64,000 nucleotides of DNA from Theobroma cacao (taxonomy: Eukaryota > Streptophyta > Magnoliopsida > Malvales > Malvaceae). The translations under genes were made by a program, and so were the position numbers. Below the pieces are notes generated by a model, which was not told where the DNA came from, did no database searches, and saw nothing but the letters and a program-made list of their open reading frames with translations. The DNA is taken from the NCBI RefSeq assembly GCF_000208745.1, contig NC_030859.1:15343670-15407669 (forward strand), written 5' to 3'. This document shows positions 1-11,484 of this stretch, piece after piece; positions within the stretch are counted from its first letter, which is position 1; every line of letters starts with the position of its first letter.

Positions 1-783
1 TATCAAATTGGTTGGAGCATTACTCCTATCCCCCTGAATACTAAATGATGATTCACCAGGGAAATCAAATCTAACCAATTTATGATAACAGTCCACACTA
101 GCATGACGGGGTGATAACCAATCCATTCCCAAGATCACATCAAAGTCTAAGGTGTCTAACACCACCAAATTCACCAAAGTGTCCTTGTCCTTGACTCGTA
201 CTACACAGGACTCATATTCCCATTCGGCCACAAATATCTCCTTTAAATGAGTAAACACTACTAATTGTTCCTCTCTTCTAACACGATCTCTACCCAACCG
301 AGATGCAAAACATGGAGAGATAAAAGAATGAGTAGCACCAGGATCAAATAGTACTCGAGCATTCATATCACAAATTGAAAGAATACTTGAGACCACAGCA
401 TTAGATGTCTGGGCCTCTTGCTGTGTTAAAGCAAACACCCTTGCCTGGCCTCTACCAACAGAACTCTGATGTCCGGACCTAGATGGCCTACCTCGAGAGT
501 TAGCACCAGCGCCTTTATCTCTTATCTCGTTAACCTCTTGGACAATTGAAACAGTTGCCGAAGGAGCAGACAAAGATGGCGGATTAGGATTGCAAACAAA
601 ACCTTGTGATTGTTGGGCCATCGGACAATTCTTCACCCTATGTCTAAGCTGGCCACAACCAAAACAAGTTTTCATGGGAAAACAGCATCGTCCTCTATGT
701 CGTCTTCCACAATTATCACAAGGAGGAATAGCCTGACTAATTTGCCTTGAGTCTTGTTGTTGCCTCCTTCCAACAAAAGCTTC
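1..783 (-). CDS. Partial gag-pol frame of A: zinc knuckles and aspartic protease
   Basis: An uninterrupted 261-codon frame runs from just after a TAG at 784-786 to the window edge. It first encodes a cysteine/histidine cluster (CDNCGRRHRGRC) and then a canonical CX2CX4HX4C zinc knuckle (CFGCGQLRHRVKNC, about 628-669), which binds the packaged RNA. Near 330-350 it encodes the protease motif LFDPGATHSF, with Asp in the catalytic place, and further on ILGMDWL. The lack of stops over 783 bp suggests a fairly young or still-selected pol, but the start is lost and most of pol lies outside the window. The matching frame in element E has a stop in the first finger and Asn in the protease active site. 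Confidence 0.85.
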
Positions 784-1272
784 CTACCCTGACTCAACAT
801 TGGTACTCATCACGTTACTCCCTTGTTGGGGTAACCTTAATTCTCCATATGGGCCTTGACAGTTAGAAAATGAAATCCCACTGCTAAAGTCTCTGTGACC
901 TTGATAACTCTTAGGAGGTTGGCGGTCTGTCTGGCCTTAGGAACTAGGAGACTCTTGCTCCACATGTCTCCCCTCTACTATTTTCTGTATATACTCCATA
1001 CGGGCTGCCATCATTTTTACAACCCGATTGACTCCCTGCAGACTCGCTGCCAAGTCCTCAACAGTAATGCCTCTCGCTGGTGGCCTAACAGTCTCACCTA
1101 AAGGCTGTCCCTCATCTCTCCTATTCATAGGCGTACTCGCTCTCATTGGCCTAGCGACCCTACCACGTCTACCTCGCCCCCTATGGGTGGGTGCCCGTGG
1201 CCTATTAGTCATCTCAGTAGGGGCATCTTGCTCCCTCACTTGTCTTAAGGTGGCCCGTATCTTAGGTGGCAT
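784..1272 (-). pseudogene. gag N-terminus of A, capsid core deleted
   Basis: The frame starts at an ATG at 1272 with MPPK and an Arg/Pro-rich stretch, and is clearly homologous to the gag start of E at 20978. After the shared segment ending QESPSS there is an in-frame TAA (937-939). The frame then reads GQTDRQ and jumps directly to a segment (SYQGHRDFSSG) that in E lies about 600 bp further on. The Retrotrans_gag capsid core between these points is therefore absent. A second stop (784-786) precedes the zinc knuckles. Without a capsid this copy could move only with particles supplied by another element. Confidence 0.82.
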
Positions 1273-1469
1273 TCTTACCTAGACAAGAGTAAACATCTGT
1301 CATTAACCACAGTTAAAGAGATAAGGTGGTTTCTAAGATTGGGAATCTATGCGGTCCCTTGGTCGTAAAATGTGTCGCGGTTCACACTTCACAACTGAAG
1401 TTCCCACATAAAAACCCGATACTCCACTGGACCAACAAGTGAAAGCCCTAGGACCTAGACAAACCTAGA

Positions 1470-1481
1470 GCTCTGATACCA
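1470..1481 (-). other. Primer binding site of A
   Basis: The minus strand reads TGGTATCAGAGC, the usual plant complement of the initiator tRNA-Met 3' end. It lies 4 nt after the LTR end, and its place fixes the LTR boundary and orientation. Confidence 0.9.
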
Positions 1482-1485
1482 CTAT

Positions 1486-4479
1486 TGTCACGACCCAATT
1501 TCCCGGGCGATGACCGGCTCATGAGCTCAATGAGCATAGCTCACTAAGCCCAAGCAAGCCTATCCATTTACCTTTGCTTAACAAATTTATCGTATCATGC
1601 ATACACACACACCTTTTCCCGGGTGTGAACATAGCCAAAACACAATGGCATTATCGATAATAATATACATGCACTATACCAGTCATGTATTTAGCAATTT
1701 ACATTGCATACACATATTCACATTGTTAGATTGTATTCACAATACAAAAGAACCCATCACTTCCAGCGGAGACATTTACAATAAGAGGGATTACTATCGA
1801 ATGCCAGATACATACCCAGGAGATGCACTACAGGGACTCCTCGATCTAGGGTCCAACAGTCACCTGATCTGAAAACATGAATTTTTTTTATATAAAACGT
1901 GAGTACAATACTCAGTGAGTGAACAATAAGGGAACAAGCATACCATAAAGAATGTTTATTGAAATCATGATGCATTCGTTTTCTCAAAACCATGTAATTG
2001 TTTTAGCTCCTTTAAACCCCTCATATAAATCCCACATGAGTAAATCACTTTACAAAAATCCATGCCCAACTATGGTACCAAAGAAATGGGAAATATGGCA
2101 AAAACCCACAAGTTAGCAAAATGGACAGAAAGTTTCTCGCTATAGCGAACTTCATTCTCGCTGCAGCGAGAACCAGAACATCAAGGAAAAAGTCTCCTTT
2201 TTCCCTTAAAACAAGTCATCCTGCTAAAATAACAATAGCAACATGTAACACATGTAAACTTCCAAATTTCCACAAAACAAATGCTTACATATTTGCATTT
2301 ACAACCATATACCCATCATCAACATGCACACCATCCCATCATCATCATCATGCACATCATCCCATCATCATCATCTCATATGCAACGGCTTATGCTATTG
2401 TCACTAGGGGGTGGGAGATCACGAAGCATCCCCCCCTTTCACTCGGCAAGAGGTGCACTTCACTCCGGATCACGAAGCAACGGAGCAGTCCCTTCCCTCC
2501 TCTTCCAAGCTCTTGGGTGGAGAGTCATACTTCGCCACAGATCATACCTATCAAAGCACTCATAGGGTGGAAGATCACGAAGCATCCAGCCCTATAAGCT
2601 ACGGAGGCAACAACGGCTTATGTGCACTCCCACTCACACATAGCCGGGTCAGCAACGGCTTATGTGCACTCCTACTCGCACATAGCCGGGTTCAAATCAA
2701 CATGTAAAGAAGCATCCAATGCATATCATGCATTTTATCATATTGTGATAACACATAAACCATTGTATAGCACATTTTCACAATATAAAATCATTTTACT
2801 AAAAGCTTGTTCCCAAGGTACATTTTCTAAGACAAGTTGGATAGAATCTTTCATATTTCCCAAAACAAGTTTGAAATGCAAGTCCACTCACCGGTATCGA
2901 AAATCCAGATTCCGGGTGCACTCGGACTAATAGCCCTCAGGCGCAATTCCTTTGCCTTTTCCGGACGTCTCACCACCTTGACAAATAACAAAGTCAAGGA
3001 ATTTACTATATTGTCCCTAAATTGATATAAATTAATTTAAATTACTAATGCTTGATATGTAAATGCAAAAATATGTCCGATTACCGCTTAATCACGGTAT
3101 CGATTAAATTCGACCGATCACCCGATTAATCGACGATTGTGTCCAAATCACCTCCAAATTAATTCATTTCTCCTCTAATACCTTAATTTACCACATACAT
3201 TTAAATAAAGCCAAATTCAGCATTAGAACCCTCACAATTCCTTATAGAAAAATTTGGTCATTTGGTGCACTAGCATCGAATTTTTTTCTACATAACCGTT
3301 TCACCTTAATTCATCATTTTCCATGCCATTTTCCTTGAAATAAAAACAATCCCCCATTGATATTCAGCCCTCATGGTTCGGCCAACAAGGAACCCTAGAG
3401 AAATTGAATATTTCTTTTGTGTTTTTGTTCATAACCATGCTTAACTATCCCTAAACACTAACATAGTCTAAAATCAAATTATTCCAACAACAATTCCTCT
3501 TCCATACCCATTTTTCAGAATTGAATTCATCATGATAACTCAATATTCAACCATGGAAATCAAGAACAAAAGCATGGGTAAGCTAGGTATCAAGGAGAAT
3601 TAAAGAAATTTTAACTTACCTAGCTTGTTTCCTTGATTTCTTCACTTTTTCTTTGAATTTCCACCTAGGTTTTCTTGTTTTTCCTTTTGTTCTTCCTTTG
3701 TTCTTGTTGCTGGATGCCTAGGCCGAATATGGTGAGGGAATTGGGGATTTAATGGGCTGATTTCTATAGAAAATAATAAAATAATCAAGCATGCCATGTG
3801 TCACATGCTTATTGGCCCAATTTTTAACTTTTTGACTTTTTCTTCTTAATTTTCCACCACAAATATTCTGGTATTTATCCAATCCTACCACAATTAAAAT
3901 CCCTTGGTCTTGACAAGTGCTGGGCAAAAATTTTACTGATTTGCCCCCAGGACAAAAAAATTACAATTTTACCCCTATACTCCGAAATGTACCGGAATCT
4001 CATTATTTCTACTTTTCAACCTAAAATAACACTAATATTGATCAATATTAACCAAATGGGGCAAAAATTGTTTAAACAAATTTTCGTTTAGTCCTCTAGT
4101 GGCAAAATTACCATTTTGCCTTTGTGCTCCATAAATATCGGGAATCACAATTTTTCACTGCTAAACATCATTTTATACTCCAATAATCATAATTATATTT
4201 CATATAATTATTCTCGGTCAGATGTGATCAAATCTTGGCTAAAAATCTCCATTTTATCATCAATTGGTAAAACGACCATTTTATCCCTAATTGGTCAATT
4301 TTCTGATGGACTACAAATTGAACCTTGAACTCCAAATCACTATTCTAAACCATTCTGTTGGTTTAAAATTTTCAAATTCCTCTTAGAATTTCTATTTGAA
4401 CTAGTTCAAGGTTTGATTTAACTTAGTTATACCACTCGGTACAATACCGTCTTTTAATCGAGCTTGACAGGATCTCACA
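1486..4479 (-). repeat. 5' LTR of A (2994 bp)
   Basis: Bounded by TG...CA on the minus strand and followed by the primer site. It contains a CAT-rich stretch (2320-2390), two roughly 42-bp minisatellite units (about 2612-2695) and the palindromes listed separately. Overall layout matches D and the two LTRs of E, so these form one superfamily of long LTRs with diverged lengths (2.6-3.0 kb). No coding sequence was recognised in it; open frames here are chance products of the simple repeats. Confidence 0.88.
2134..2172. repeat. Palindrome pair in LTR of A
   Basis: A perfect 18-bp palindrome, TTCTCGCTGCAGCGAGAA, lies at 2155-2172, and a diverged copy (TTCTCGCTATAGCGAA) starts near 2134. The same palindrome recurs in D and, decayed, in both LTRs of E. 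Confidence 0.85.
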
Positions 4480-5428
4480 TTGAGATTGAGGAACAATCAT
4501 GTGACTCTGAACGTAGTGATAAAACAGATAACAAGCTTGTTGATGTTACTGAGGCTAAAATTGAGAGTGTTGCTACTTCTTTTAGATTACAAGATGTATT
4601 GACAAATCCCTTTGATGATTCCATTTATTTGGATGCTCAATTCCCTTCTCACATTCAGAGTTCCAATATATACAAAGTAGAAACTATATTAAAATGTTAC
4701 TCCAATTGATGTTGTTTCATTTTTTTCTTTTAAACTAAGATTATTCTTGCTCCATAGGCTATTCAAGATGGAGTTGTCCCTCAAGCTACTTAAGATGAGG
4801 TTGTTCCTGACAATGAAGTTATTATTGCTGTTGAGGTTGTTCTTGATGTTGAAGTTGATGCTGAAGCTATTCTTGGTGTTGTCATCATTCATGTCAGAGC
4901 TACTCCTAATATTGAGGTTGTTCTTGATGTTGGAGCTGTGACTAATGATGCTAAAGTTACTCCGATTAATTTTTGTGCTTCTTCTTCCTTAGTGCTAGCA
5001 CACATAGATGCTAATAGTGTTTCTAGCACTCAAGTAAAACATATAGAACATAGTAGTAGGAAAGTCAACTTCCATGGTTTTCAAATTCCATCAAAATACA
5101 TGGAATACTTGAAGCATATTTTTAATATTGAAGGGAATTTTGGAGTACCTTCTTTTTGAAGAACATGGATGCCATTTGTTTAATGATGGAGGTGTTCGGT
5201 AAAGTTTTAAAGAATTCCCATGATCCGTTAATGAATACTTCACCAGAGAAATTGCAATTGATGTTATAGGATTTTGACGACACTTGTAATATTGGATTCA
5301 AACTTGAATTCCTCAATGATTATAAATCTAGAGCCAAAGCTTTTCTCAACAAGTCTTCCTTGAAAAAAGAGTTAAAAGACATTGCAATAAAGATAGCTTC
5401 ACTAAGAAAGCGTGAAGCTGAAGTATGA
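4480..5428 (+). pseudogene. Degraded plant coding fragment, possibly PEARLI 4 (phospholipase-like) type
   Basis: Coding-like sequence begins exactly where the LTR of A ends. A first block (4480-4709) is acidic and Ser-rich. After a probable intron ending in CCATAG near 4758, a second block is Val/Asp-rich and is followed by a segment with FHGFQIP, then a YMEYLKHIFN-like amphipathic stretch and a Lys-rich C-terminus (about 5060-5428). The frame is broken by several stops and at least one frameshift. The GFQ...IF(N)xxGN pattern recalls C-terminal parts of plant PEARLI 4-like or plant-mobile-domain proteins, but this is from memory and weak. The 5' part lies on the far side of A or is lost. It is not a working gene as it stands. 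Confidence 0.35.
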
Positions 5429-5699
5429 GGAAAATTAGATGTCTTTGTCAATAGTAGTTCTTCTTTGTAGAATATGTAATTAGCTAGTCATTTGAAAGCT
5501 TATTTGAGCTAGTGCTTTGCTATTGGTATATTGTATCTCTTTTTTTTTTTGCAATAATAAGAATGTCATAAGTCTGTTGCATACTTATTCACGTTTCACA
5601 TTGTATGCAACCAAAAGGGAACTCTCAACTTTACATTAAAGAGGTTAACTTTATCCTAATGTGAAGGAGATTAATTCAACCTTTCAAATAAGTAAGCAT

Positions 5700-6030
5700 A
5701 AACATGTGGCCAATTTGTGAGTAATAGGCTAGGGCCAAGAAATAAATTATAAAGCTTGCGACCAATAGCATAACATCATTATAGCCAAATTATAAGTGAT
5801 AAAGCTAGTGGTTGGAATATGAATGATAAATTATGGTCAAAGAATGAGTGATAAAGCTTGCGACCAATAGAAAAATATCCTTGTAGCCAAAATATGAGCG
5901 GTAAAGCTTGTGGTTGAAGCAAGAGTGATGAACTATGGTCAAATAATGAATGATAAAGCTTGCAACCAATAGTATAATATAATTACGGCCAAAATATAAG
6001 CGATAAAGCTAGCGGCTAAATATGAACATT
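5700..6030. repeat. Tandem repeat, about 102-bp unit, three copies
   Basis: The phrase AAAGCTTGCGACCAATAG recurs at about 5751, 5853 and 5955 (last copy with one change), a period of 102 bp. In between, GGTCAAAGAATGAGTGAT-like and AGCCAAAATATGAGCG-like phrases alternate. Copies differ by scattered substitutions. No coding sequence is seen. Confidence 0.8.
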
Positions 6031-6904
6031 TTTTCAAACGTCAAATTACAATTCATAAAGTAATGAAAAGTCAAAGTCATAAAAATATCATACATGAGCT
6101 AGAAACGAGTTGTTCTAAACCCTCTTGTTCTCAATTAGTAATTCTCCTATTTGCGTCTTCTTGTTGAATATTCGGTGCAAGCCTTTGCATTCAAGAAGTG
6201 ATAGTGGAACTGTCCATCTCTTTCGATAAGACAAAGTTTTTTTTCTAGTAAGCTTTTACGTAATGCAATCACTCCTTCCCAACGAACTCACCAAAATGTA
6301 AAAGGGGTTTTGTGATAGAGAGAAGAAACGTTGCAAACAAGTAAAGGATGAGGCGAAGGTGGTGGAAAGGAAGATCAAAGCAATTCCTGAAATATTGAGT
6401 GTCATGACCAGTGGAAGACAATAAGAAAAGAATTATGGAGTAGAAAAGAATTAGAGAAAGAATTTAAAGAAAGAAGCCCTAAAGGAGAATATGTTAGTTC
6501 TGGGAGGAAAAACCCTCCGATGAATTGTGAAGGATCTATATATAGTGCCAAAAGTAGTAGTTACAAGAAAAGCCTTTAATGCACGTAATGAATGACTTTA
6601 TTAAGAAAAGCTTTAATGTTGAGTAGTCGTAACTGAGATTTAATGTTACGTAATGGTTAGAAATGCATTATATGGTCGTTGAAGTAATTAGGTGTAATAA
6701 GATTTGTTCTCGAGTAGAAGATAACAAAAAAAAGGTATACATGAAAGGTACAAGAGAAAACGTTATACGTGAACAGGTAGAAGATAAGAAACTATTCGTG
6801 AATAGGTACAAGAGAAAAAGTTGTATGTGAACAGGTACACTAGAACAGGATAGGAAAGTGGAACACTTGTATTTTAGGAAAAGGTTAAAAGGAAGACCTC
6901 TTAA
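6031..6904. other. Unassigned spacer with short internal repeats
   Basis: No gene was recognised. It is purine-rich around 6290-6520 and has a TATA-like CTATATATAG at about 6536. A phrase close to GAACAGGTAnAAGA(T/G)AA recurs three times at 6740-6840. It could be a fragment of an unrecognised LTR or an old promoter. The 3' LTR expected for element B is not found here. Confidence 0.4.
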
Positions 6905-7037
6905 CTACCTCCACATCTAAGCTACCAAGCCAAACTCTCTAGAACATCCCAAGATGAAAGTAACTCATGAACCCTACCACTTATTCTAAGTTAGTTTCAC
7001 TATCATCCGTGTGAAGTGGTTATTTTGTGCAAAGTAG

Positions 7038-8224
7038 TTATTCTACTTGTATTAGTTGTTTCACATCTAGCACATTTTCAGTAACTTCAACCTTAGCAAT
7101 TGGAAGGTGTTGAACTTGAACGTCTATGGTAGATGCAATCTCATCACATCCATCAAATGGATACAGGTCCAAAACATTGAAAATAGGACTGATTTGTAAC
7201 TCAGGTGGTAACTCAATTAAATAGGCATTTGAACTGATTTTCTTTAGCACTTTACAAGGTCCAAACTTTCTATACTTGCTTGTGATATATACCCTTAAGA
7301 AATCTTTCTTGCCTCAAGTGCACAAGTGCTTGATCACTTTCCTCAAATTCCTGCTTACGACAATGTTGATTTACAGTAAAAGAGTATTATGCATTGATGG
7401 CGTTTAAGGTAGCTTTTACCTCTTCATGAATCTTCCGAGTATGATTAGCAAATAACTCTCTTTCATTTCTCACTTTAGCTTCTTGTGGTAATGGCACTAA
7501 ATCAAGCACATGTTGAGGTTTTAATCCATATGCAGCCTTAAATGGTGTCTTCTTTATGCTTCGATTTACAGAATTGTTGTAGGCAAATTCAGCTTATGGT
7601 ATGACTAAATCCCAAGTCTTTGGGCTGTTCTAAATAAGACATCTTAACATATTACCCAACCTTCGATTCACAACAAGTACTAGGATATTTTAACTCTGTC
7701 CTAAATTTCCTTCACAAAGTTTCCTAAAACTGTCTCACAAATTCACATCTCTATCAGAAACAATGGCAGTTGGAATATCATGTAGTCTTACAAACTCACG
7801 AAAGAATAATTCAGTAATATGAGTTGCATCAGTAATCTTAAAACACAAAATAAAATGTGCCATTTTTGAAAAATGATCCACCACAGCCAAGATAGAATCA
7901 AACCTTTTTACTGTCTTTGGAAGTCCCAAAACAAAATCCATACTCAAATGAATCCATGGTGCATCTAGCTCAGGTAAAGGAGCATACAAACCTGTTTTCG
8001 GCACTGCCTTTACCAAATAAACAAGCTAGACATCTTTTCACCAACCTTTCCACATCTTGACGCATTTTTGGCCAATAATAACGATCAGCCACCATTGCCA
8101 AAGTCTTGTCTCTACCAAAATGTCTTCCCAAACAATTCCCGTGAAGTTCTCTAATGATTTGCTTATCCAAAGATCCTTCTAGAATGCACAATTGGCTACC
8201 TTCAAATAAATAATCTTTATGCAA
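7038..8224 (-). pseudogene. Integrase region of B
   Basis: Reading down from 8224, the HHCC zinc-binding domain is recognisable (HFGRDKT, then a CLACLFGKG Cys pair). The catalytic core follows at 7736-8016 with SMDFVLGLP and VSDRD, so the first two acidic residues of the DDE triad are kept. A frameshift joins the two blocks near 7990 and a stop falls right after the second Asp. From 7735 to 7250 the frame is broken. The block at 7038-7250 (NAYLIELPPELQISPIFNV) is the conserved integrase C-terminal region that precedes a chromodomain in this lineage. No clear chromodomain was seen downstream. Confidence 0.8.
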
Positions 8225-8500
8225 CCTATAAGGTAAATTGCTAGGTTATGATGAACCTTGCAAACCAACTATTATCTTGCTGAAATAAGGATCAGAACTA
8301 CACTAATTTTTAAGTTCTTTAAAGCCTATAACTTGAGTTCTCATAAGTAATAATAGTACATATCGCCTACTTAAAGCATCAGCCATAGTACTAGACTATC
8401 CAGACTTATATTTTATAGAGAAATTAAATTCTTCAAAAAAAGAACTCCACTTAGAATGTCAATCACTAAGCTCTTTCTGTGAATGCAAGTACTTGAAATC

Positions 8501-9480
8501 TTAATGGTCAAAATAAACAGAAAACTCACAATAAGCCAAGTAGTGCTCCCAATGACGAATAGCCCTTACCAAATCATAAAACTCTAAGTCATAAACTGAA
8601 TAACGTCGTCTAGAGTCCGTCAATTTTTCACTAAAAAGCTCTATAGGCCTTCCATCTTGACTAAGAACTACTCCAATTCCTACATGTGAAGCATCACACT
8701 CAACAACAAATAACTTTTCAAAATTTGGTAGTGCAAGAATTGGGGCTTTAGTCATCAAAGCTTTCACTTTTTCATGGCTTTTTGTGCAGAATGTGACCAT
8801 TCAAATCCATCTTTCTTCAAAGATTCAATTGTAGGAATCATAATAAAACAAAAATTTTGAATGAATTTCTCATACAAAGACGCCAATCCATGAAAACTCC
8901 TTACTTCTTTGATAGAATAGGTGCTGGCCACTCTGAAATTACACAAATCTGCTCTAGATCTAGTTTCAAACTTTCTGCTAACACAATGAAACCAAAAAAT
9001 ACCACTTTTAGTTGTACAAAATTGCACTTTCTCTAGTTTATATAAAGCTGATCCTTTTAAAGTACTTCTAAAACATGTCGTAAACATTTTAAGTTCTCTT
9101 CCCTGGTACGGCTATAGATCAAAATATCATCCAACTAAACCCCCACAAATGAATTCAAGAAGGGCTTAAACACCTCTATCATGACTCTCATGAATGTGCT
9201 TGGTGCATTAGAAATGCTAAATGACATCACCAACCATTCAGATAATCCATCCAAAGTTTTAAAGGTTGTTTTCCATTCATCTCCACTCCTCATTCTAATT
9301 TGATGATATCCACTCTTCAAATTGATCTTTGAAAACACTCTGTAACCAGCTAATTGATCAAGCATCTCATCTAATAGAGGAATAGGAAACGATAGTTGAC
9401 AGTAATTTTATTTATTTCACAATTGTCCACACACATCCTTTATGAACCATCTTTTTTAGGAACTAACAAAGCTAGGCAAG
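8501..9480 (-). pseudogene. Reverse transcriptase and RNase H of B
   Basis: The RT begins near 9480 with a PKKDGS-like motif and MCVD. It continues with [17 protein letters not shown], where the usual catalytic Asp of SKID is Asn (codon at 9321-9323), and ends with LDDILIYS preceded by a stop in place of the Tyr of YxDD. The RNase H block (8501-8800) keeps VECDASHVGIG and the later EFYDLVRAIRHWEHYL segment. Several frameshifts separate the blocks. The enzyme must be inactive. Sequence between 9480 and 9756 is a broken linker between protease and RT. Confidence 0.82.
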
Positions 9481-9755
9481 CACAAGGACTTTTACTTTCA
9501 GGCACTAGACCTTTCTTCAACTACTCCTTAACTTGTCTTTGTACCTTGGCTTGCTACATAGGTGGCATTCTATATGCTGGCAAATTTGGTAATCATGCTC
9601 CTAATACCAAGTCAATTGGATGTTGGATGCTTTGTAAAAGTGGTAGACTTTTGGCATAACATCATTAACCAACTTTCTAAACTCCTTCAATGGTTGCTAA
9701 ATTTCGATTGGATATTAAGGCAATTTACCCATTTGATCACTTTTCAAATGCTTGG

Positions 9756-10064
9756 TTACCAAAGCATACATAATTCCCATCTCACTACTTTCAGCTTCAA
9801 ATTTTCAATGGATAAATACCCAGTGATTTTGTAGTGTGTGGGGCTTGAAGTTGCTGATTTCTTAGTCTTTTCTTTATGAGGATATAAAGTATACCTCTTG
9901 TTATCCTTATAGAAGAAATAGGTATTTGGCTTTGTCTTATGATCCATATCATGATCATACAACCAATGTCTACCAACAAGAATATAACCAACATCCATTG
10001 GCACAACATCACATAAGGCCTCATTAGCTAAGTTATCTCCGATAGTGAATTTCACTAAACATTG
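9756..10064 (-). pseudogene. Protease tail and linker of B (3' half of split)
   Basis: The minus-strand frame reads QCLVKFTIGDN and then CDVVPMDVGYILVGRHWLYD, the conserved stretch after the protease core in this lineage (flap side and ILLGRPWL-like motif). It is cut at 10064 by C and resumes at 31318. Confidence 0.8.
10060..10064. other. Target site duplication of C, left copy
   Basis: CATTG directly precedes the 5' LTR of C and is repeated at 31313-31317 directly after its 3' LTR. Confidence 0.95.
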
Positions 10065-11426
10065 TGTTGACTCCATATGTTTTCGATGATAACAAAACAT
10101 TCCTCATTCATTAATGTCAATCTTGTTATTTAAGTGTGCAAGATTTAATTTAACACCCCCAACAAAGTTGTTAATTAAAGGCAAGTCAAGGAGCTTATTA
10201 TGTTTAATGAAGAGTTAATCAATTAAAAGGGAAAAAACAAGTAATGAACAAAAATAGAATCTTAGTAACTGATTATCAAGGGACCTTAATCAGTTAAGAA
10301 ATAGCTACGTGACAAGCTGAAACAAAACAAAAATATGCTAATCAGTTAAAAGGTCTAGTTAATCGTTTAAAGCACAAGGTCCTAGTATCTTCAAGCATCA
10401 AAAACAAGTTTGAAAATATAGTTAACCGTTGAAGGTAGCCAAAATGGAGAAGTTCAAAATTCAAAGATCTTTTACTTGATTAAAGCTTATTTTAATCGGT
10501 TATGGTTGAATGAAGTAAAGTTTCAATCAATTAAGGGAAGAGCTAACCAGTTAAAGCAAGACTGCTATGTAGAAAAGTGAAAACAAAAAGTTTGTAATCA
10601 GTTAGAGCCTGCCATAACCAATCAGAGGAAGTCTGCTGAAGAAGAAAAGTCTGAAGACAGAGAACTTTTAATCAATTAGAGCCTCCTATAATCGATTAGA
10701 ATAGAGAACACAATAGCAGGACAGTGCAAGGTAGAAAACTTGCAATTGATTAGAGTTGCCTATAATCGGTTAGCTGAAGTCTATCTGTCTTTTTTAATTT
10801 AAACCCTAAGGGACAAAATAACAGTTAGAAGTACATCAGAGTTGTTTCTAATGGCTAGAAATTGTCTCCAACAGAAAAATCTAATTCCCCAAGTATAAAA
10901 AGAAGCTACAACGGTCAAAAAAATTAGATTTGAAGAGAAAAGATCCATTTTGAGAAACAAAGCAAAATATCTTTCACTAAAAACACTTGTTCTTTATTCT
11001 ATATCTGGAAAAAGTGTTTGAGCTTGATTGTAATTTGGCTAGACTTGTAAACGTATTTAGTTGTACTTCAAAATTAAAGTGTAGGAAGCACTCTAAAGCT
11101 TGTTATAAGGGATTAGAGCTTAAGTTAAAAGCTCACCTTGTAAAAGCTTGGTGGAAGCTATTAATTCCAATGGTTTAGTGAAGTTAGGCTAAAAATCCTT
11201 GATTAGAAGATCAAGGTAATTGATGTAGGTTAAGGGGACCGAACCACTATAAATACTTTTGCATTGTCCACTTCTCTTTACCTTTCCTTACTTGGTGTCT
11301 TGCAATTCTAATAAGTTCTACTCCTTCTTGTCACCTAGTTGATTAAGTGCTCTTCAAGCTCTAAAAGGCTGAATAAAAAATTTTTAGTGTCATTCAACCC
11401 CATCTAGCACTCCAATGGGACCAACA
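10065..11426 (+). repeat. 5' LTR of C (1362 bp)
   Basis: It starts TGTTGACTCC and ends CCAACA, two bases before the primer site. At about 10195-10800 it carries many degenerate copies of a TAATCRRTTA-like phrase, half palindromic, alternating with AGAGCCT or AAAGG. An AT-rich stretch with ACTATAAATACTTTTG near 11247 may be the promoter/TATA region (inference). Confidence 0.92.
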
Positions 11427-11428
11427 AG

Positions 11429-11442
11429 TGGTATTAGAGTTA
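11429..11442 (+). other. Primer binding site of C
   Basis: TGGTATTAGAGTTA lies two bases after the LTR. It is the tRNA-Met-type site with changes at two or three places from TGGTATCAGAGC, consistent with an old copy. Confidence 0.85.
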
Positions 11443-11484
11443 TACCCTCAATTTTAAGGCTTAACATCCTTATGGAATATCCAC

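Larger units (their letters stand above)
1..4479 (-). mobile_element. Element A: Ty3/gypsy LTR retrotransposon, 5' part
   Basis: On the minus strand, in order, are a 2994-bp LTR (1486-4479), a tRNA-Met-type primer binding site (1470-1481), a gag start (1272), paired zinc knuckles and an aspartic protease that runs off the window at position 1. The LTR begins TGTGAG and ends GTGACA on its own strand. Bases 4480-4484 (TTGAG) should be one copy of the target duplication; the other lies outside the window. Protein order and the LFDPGA protease motif fit a long-LTR chromovirus-like clade (Tekay/Del type by inference). The capsid core of gag is missing. RT, integrase and the second LTR are not in view. 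Confidence 0.9.

Noticed and set aside
2121..2597. 158-codon plus-strand frame with a His run
   Set aside because: It lies inside the LTR of A; the His run comes from a CAT repeat, and other LTR copies do not keep the frame.
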